DNA from: Pseudomonas wenzhouensis
Lineage (GTDB): Bacteria > Pseudomonadota > Gammaproteobacteria > Pseudomonadales > Pseudomonadaceae
Reading direction: 5' to 3'
NCBI RefSeq assembly: GCF_021029445.1
Contig: NZ_CP072610.1
Span: 558,001-622,000, forward strand
DNA: 64,000 nucleotides
Every line of letters starts with the position of its first letter. The stretch's first letter is position 1. Below are positions 60,458-64,000 of the stretch, one piece after another. The notes beneath the pieces are model-generated. The model was not told the DNA's origin, did not search any database, and was given only the letters and a program-made list of their open reading frames with translations. Position numbers and translations under genes: made by a program.

Positions 60458-62203
60458 CTAGAAGTGCAACCCGGGATTCGGGCGACTGTCTTCGGGGAAT
60501 TTGACGCCGACCTTGCGTATCTTGTTCCCTTCCATCTGCGCCACTGTCCAGGTCAGGCCCTGCCATTCGGTCTGGTCGCCGACGATAGGTTCGCCGCCAA
60601 TTGCCTGAGCAATGAAACGCCCCAGAGGTTGATTGCCCTCGACATCATTGAGCTTCAGGCCATAGAGAGCTGCGATTGCTGCCAGTTCGGCATCACCCTC
60701 GAGCACGAAGTCGCCGAAGAAACGCAGATCCTGGCCGCGTTTAGGCGCCTGGCTGAAGAGTTTACCCAGCGCCGGCAGGTCGGCGTCATGGCCGATGACG
60801 CAGAGAATATCGCCTTCCTGCAGTGTGGTACTGCCGGATGGGTGGAGCAACTCACGACCACGGAACAGCGCGGCGATACGCGTGCCCTGCGGCATATTCA
60901 GCGCCCGCAGCGGCGCCCCGATGCACCATTTTTCGGCACCCAGACGGTAGACGAACAGCTCCCACTGGCTGGTCAGGTGGACTTCCAGGCCGGCACGTGA
61001 TATCGGCGAAGGCACTGGCGGCACTTCCACCCGGGCCTTGCGCGCCGCCCAGCCCAGCGTGGTGCCCTGCAGCAGCAGGGAAACCAGCACGATGAAGAAG
61101 GCGACGTTGAAGAACAGTTGTGCATTCTCCAGACCGGCCATCAGCGGGAACACCGCGAGGATCACCGGCACTGCGCCGCGCAGGCCGATCCAGGAGATGA
61201 ACACGCGTTCGCGCAGGTTGAAGCTCTTGAAGGGCAGCAGGCCGATGAATACCGACAGTGGCCGTGCGAAGAAAATCATCCACAGCGACAGCAGCAGCGC
61301 TGGCACGGCGATCGGCAGCAGATTGCTCGGGGTCAGCAGCAGGCCGAGCACCAGGAACATGCCGATCTGGCTGAGCCAGGCCAGGCCATCGAACATATGC
61401 AGAATGCCGTGACGGTTGCGGATCGGCCGGTTGCCCAGCAGCAGGCCGCAGACATAGACGGCGAGGATGCCGCTGCCGCCGATGAAGCCGGAAATCGCGT
61501 AAATCATGATGCCGCCGCTGACGGCAAGCAGTGGGTACAGGCCGTCAGCCACCGACAGGCGGTTGATCAGTTGCAGGAGCAGCCAGCCGCCCAGCGCGCC
61601 CAGGGCGATGCCCAGAGCGAACTGCTGCACCAGGCTGCTGAGAATGCCCCAGCTAAAGCTGTTCTGCCCGGAGGCGATCATGCTGATCAGGGTGACCGTG
61701 AGGAACATGGCCATCGGGTCGTTGCTGCCCGACTCGATTTCCAGTGTCGGGCCAACACGCTCGTTGAGGCCCTTGCCGTTGAGCAGGTTGAACACCACGG
61801 CGGCATCGGTGGAGCCGACGATGGCGCCGATCAGCAGGCCTTCGATCAGGCTCAGGTTGAACAGCCAGGCGGCCGCCACGCCGGTCAAACCGGCAGTGAT
61901 CGCCACGCCCAGTGTGGCCAGGGACATGGATGGCCACAGCGCCACGCGGAAGGTCGAGGCGCGCGTACGCATGCCGCCGTCGAGAAGAATGACAGCCAGC
62001 GCCAGGTTACTGACCAGGTAGGCCAGGGAGTAGTCGTTGAAGACGATGCCGCCAATGCCGTCGACGCCGGCGAGCATGCCGACACCGAGGAAGATGACCA
62101 GAATCGGGATGCCCACGCGGGTGGACACCGAACTGACCATGATGCTGAAGGCAACCAACAGGGCACCGATCAAGAACAGCTGATTGATGGTGCCTGCGTC
62201 CAA
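60458..62203 (-). CDS. nhaP2: CPA1-family K+(or Na+)/H+ antiporter, NhaP2/CvrA-like
   Basis: 581 residues, the length of E. coli CvrA (NhaP2). Twelve to thirteen membrane helices run to ~385, with a motif [21 protein letters not shown] and [12 protein letters not shown] (the Asp pair of the ion site). A cytoplasmic TrkA-C domain (~400-480) and a CorC/HlyC-type domain (~490-581) follow. It exports K+ or Na+ against protons. Beside a mechanosensitive channel, it forms an ion/osmotic pair of genes. Confidence 0.93.
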   Translation of the reverse strand: MDAGTINQLFLIGALLVAFSIMVSSVSTRVGIPILVIFLGVGMLAGVDGIGGIVFNDYSLAYLVSNLALAVILLDGGMRTRASTFRVALWPSMSLATLGVAITAGLTGVAAAWLFNLSLIEGLLIGAIVGSTDAAVVFNLLNGKGLNERVGPTLEIESGSNDPMAMFLTVTLISMIASGQNSFSWGILSSLVQQFALGIALGALGGWLLLQLINRLSVADGLYPLLAVSGGIMIYAISGFIGGSGILAVYVCGLLLGNRPIRNRHGILHMFDGLAWLSQIGMFLVLGLLLTPSNLLPIAVPALLLSLWMIFFARPLSVFIGLLPFKSFNLRERVFISWIGLRGAVPVILAVFPLMAGLENAQLFFNVAFFIVLVSLLLQGTTLGWAARKARVEVPPVPSPISRAGLEVHLTSQWELFVYRLGAEKWCIGAPLRALNMPQGTRIAALFRGRELLHPSGSTTLQEGDILCVIGHDADLPALGKLFSQAPKRGQDLRFFGDFVLEGDAELAAIAALYGLKLNDVEGNQPLGRFIAQAIGGEPIVGDQTEWQGLTWTVAQMEGNKIRKVGVKFPEDSRPNPGLHF

Positions 62204-62329
62204 TGTCTAACTCCTTGCGATGGTCATATATGCATTCAGCGTGCCAGCGATTCTAACCCGACGCCTGACGCCGCTGTCAAAAAAAACCATCCTCCTTGTT
62301 TCATTAGGTTGCGCAGGGCTTGCCAGGGC

Positions 62330-64000
62330 TCAGAACCAGGTGTCCTGCATGCACAGGCAGGTGTCATCACGAGCCTCGAGAATGGCCAGGTCGTGGTGGC
62401 AGCTCGGCACTTCCCAGGTCAGGAAGTAGCGTGCGGCCTGCAGCTTGCCGCGGTAGAAGGCCTGTTCTTCGGCATTGTCCGTGCGGGCCAGGCCCTGCTC
62501 GGCGCGAATTGCCTGTTCCAGCCAGCGCCAGCCGATTACCGTGTGGCCGAACACTTTCAGGTACAGCGCGGAGTTGGCCAGCCCCTGGTTGATCTTGCCG
62601 CTCATCAGGTCGCCCAGCAGCGCCAGGGTGACCGTCTGCAGGCGGGCCAGCAATTGTTCCAGCGGTTGGCGAAGCGCTGTGAGCGATTCGTACTCGCTGG
62701 CGCGCTGGCAGCAGTCGTTGATCAGCTTGAGCAACTGCTTGAGCGCGGCGCCACCGTTCATCGACACCTTGCGTCCGAGCAGGTCGAGCGACTGGATACC
62801 GTGGGTGCCCTCGTGGATCTGGTTGAGGCGGTTGTCGCGGTAGTACTGCTCCACCGGGTATTCGCGTGTGTAGCCGTGGCCGCCGAGAATCTGGATGGCC
62901 AGCTCGTTGGCCTTGAGGCAGAACTCCGACGGCCAGGATTTGACGATGGGCGTGAGCAGGTCGAGCAGTTCCAGGGCGCGGCTGCGATCTTCGGCGGTTT
63001 CCAGGGTCTGGGTGTCATCGAACAGCCGCGCAGCATAGAGGCCGAGGTCGAAGGCACCTTCGACGTAGGCCTTCTGCGTCAGCAGCATGCGCCGCACGTC
63101 GGCATGCTCGACGATGGAAATCTGCGGGCTGCTCGGATCCTTGCCGTCCGGCTGGCGGCCTTGCGGGCGGTTACGCGCATAGTCCAGCGAGTACAGGTAG
63201 CCGGCGTAGCCGAGCATGATCGCGCCCATGCCGACGCCGATGCGCGCTTCGTTCATCATCTGGAACATGTAGGACAGCCCGTGGTGCGGCTTGCCCACCA
63301 GGTAGCCGACGCACTCGCCGTTGTCGCCGAAGTTCAGCGCCGTGGAGGTGGTGCCGCGCCAGCCCATCTTGTGGAACAGCCCGGCCAGGGTCACATCGTT
63401 ACGTGCGCCCAGGCTGCCGTCGTCGTTGACATGGAACTTGGGCACTAGAAACAGGCTGATGCCCTTTACCCCGGGCGGTGCGTCCGGCAGCTTGGCCAGG
63501 ACCATATGCACGATGTTCTCGGAGATCGGCTGGTCGCCGCCGGAGATGAAGATCTTGTTGCCCTTGATGCGGTAGCTGCCATCGGCATGCGGCTCGGCGC
63601 GGGTTCTGATGTCCGACAGCGAGGAGCCGGCGTGCGGTTCGGTCAGTGCCATGGTGCCGAAGAAGCGACCGTCGATGATCGGCTGCAGGTAGCGGGCCTT
63701 CTGCTCCTCGTCACCGAAGGCCTCGATCAGGTTGGCCACGCCCATGGTCAGCATCGAGTAGGAGCTGGTGGCGATGTTGGCCGACTGGAAATGGGCAAAG
63801 CAGGCCTGCGACAGCAGGTTGGGCAGTTGCATGCCGCCATGCTCGAAATCGCGGGTGGCGTTGAGGAAACCCGCCTCGTGGAAGGCGCGCAGGGCCGGCT
63901 CGACCTCGGGGATCAGCACCGCGCCGCCGTCGACGTACTGCGGTTCGTGCTCGTCGTTCTTGCGGTTGTGCGGGGCGAACAGCTCCTCGGCGATACCGCG
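62330..64000 (-). CDS. Acyl-CoA dehydrogenase (N-terminus beyond the window)
   Basis: Open to the window end, so about the first 40 residues are missing from an approximately 600-residue protein. The visible part has the FAD-binding ALTEPHAGSSLSDIRTRAEPH, a catalytic-base region NQIHEGTHGIQSLDLLGRKV and the C-terminal extra helical domain. This is the large FadE-like/AcdA class found beside the antiporter gene in other Pseudomonas (from memory). Substrate chain length cannot be told from sequence. Confidence 0.93.
   Translation of the reverse strand, partial: RGIAEELFAPHNRKNDEHEPQYVDGGAVLIPEVEPALRAFHEAGFLNATRDFEHGGMQLPNLLSQACFAHFQSANIATSSYSMLTMGVANLIEAFGDEEQKARYLQPIIDGRFFGTMALTEPHAGSSLSDIRTRAEPHADGSYRIKGNKIFISGGDQPISENIVHMVLAKLPDAPPGVKGISLFLVPKFHVNDDGSLGARNDVTLAGLFHKMGWRGTTSTALNFGDNGECVGYLVGKPHHGLSYMFQMMNEARIGVGMGAIMLGYAGYLYSLDYARNRPQGRQPDGKDPSSPQISIVEHADVRRMLLTQKAYVEGAFDLGLYAARLFDDTQTLETAEDRSRALELLDLLTPIVKSWPSEFCLKANELAIQILGGHGYTREYPVEQYYRDNRLNQIHEGTHGIQSLDLLGRKVSMNGGAALKQLLKLINDCCQRASEYESLTALRQPLEQLLARLQTVTLALLGDLMSGKINQGLANSALYLKVFGHTVIGWRWLEQAIRAEQGLARTDNAEEQAFYRGKLQAARYFLTWEVPSCHHDLAILEARDDTCLCMQDTWF

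Noticed and set aside
61118..63448. A 776-codon open frame antisense to the antiporter and acyl-CoA dehydrogenase genes
   Set aside because: Overlaps two well-supported genes on the other strand and has no domain.

Overview
This 64 kb window looks like a stretch of conserved core chromosome from a Pseudomonas. Reasons: a two-synthase medium-chain-length PHA cluster (phaC1-phaZ-phaC2-phaD facing phaI-phaF), the ponA/pilMNOPQ-aroK-aroB-damX-like-gltB-gltD-hemE order, the tatABC-hisEI-ubiBJE neighbourhood, high G+C with strong third-position bias, and Pseudomonas-type intergenic palindromes. From memory the gene order resembles the P. aeruginosa PA5020-PA5080 region, apart from a few local differences. 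The species cannot be fixed from the sequence alone.

Layout. 1-5.1 kb, plus strand apart from one minus-strand lipoprotein: the end of a membrane diguanylate cyclase, fructose-1,6-bisphosphatase, two small lipoproteins (one a lipocalin), proline iminopeptidase and D-aminoacyl-tRNA deacylase. 5.2-11 kb, minus strand: ubiE-ubiJ-ubiB (ubiquinone), hisI-hisE (histidine), tatA-tatB-tatC (protein export) and rsmE (rRNA methylation), many with 1-8 nt overlaps. 11.2-18.7 kb: the PHA locus, with phasins on the plus strand and synthases, depolymerase and regulator on the minus strand; a -24/-12 promoter and a palindrome sit upstream of phaC1. 18.7-26.2 kb, minus strand: a DUF971 protein, HslVU protease, a SPOR protein, ArgRS and PriA. 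26.2-30.2 kb, plus strand: rpmE, a secreted nuclease, an M48 metalloprotease and malic enzyme. 30.3-41.1 kb: divergent ponA and pilMNOPQ-aroK-aroB-damX-like. 41.2-48.4 kb: glutamate synthase (gltBD) and hemE. 48.5-55.2 kb: a probable accessory lipoprotein, an orphan ParA-like ATPase, a tandem Usp protein, a hotdog protein, thioredoxin 2, MetY and an SLC13-type permease. 55.3-64 kb, minus strand: SelO, a large MscS-family channel, a CPA1 antiporter and the 3' part of an acyl-CoA dehydrogenase.

No rRNA, tRNA, CRISPR array, prophage, transposase gene, toxin-antitoxin pair or defence island was recognised. No intergenic gap exceeds 300 bp; the longest, about 290 bp each, are upstream of phaC1 and upstream of the MscS gene. 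The most unusual non-coding items are a 139 bp MITE-like element between hslV and hslU, three copies of one REP-like palindrome plus members of other palindrome families, and an inverted repeat laid over the -35 box of a strong-looking gltBD promoter. Two compositional anomalies stand out: AT-rich pilN-pilP inside a GC-rich genome, and a small lipoprotein gene at 48.6-48.9 kb. I did not find convincing evidence of a previously undescribed multi-gene system; the findings are mostly regulatory or repeat-level.
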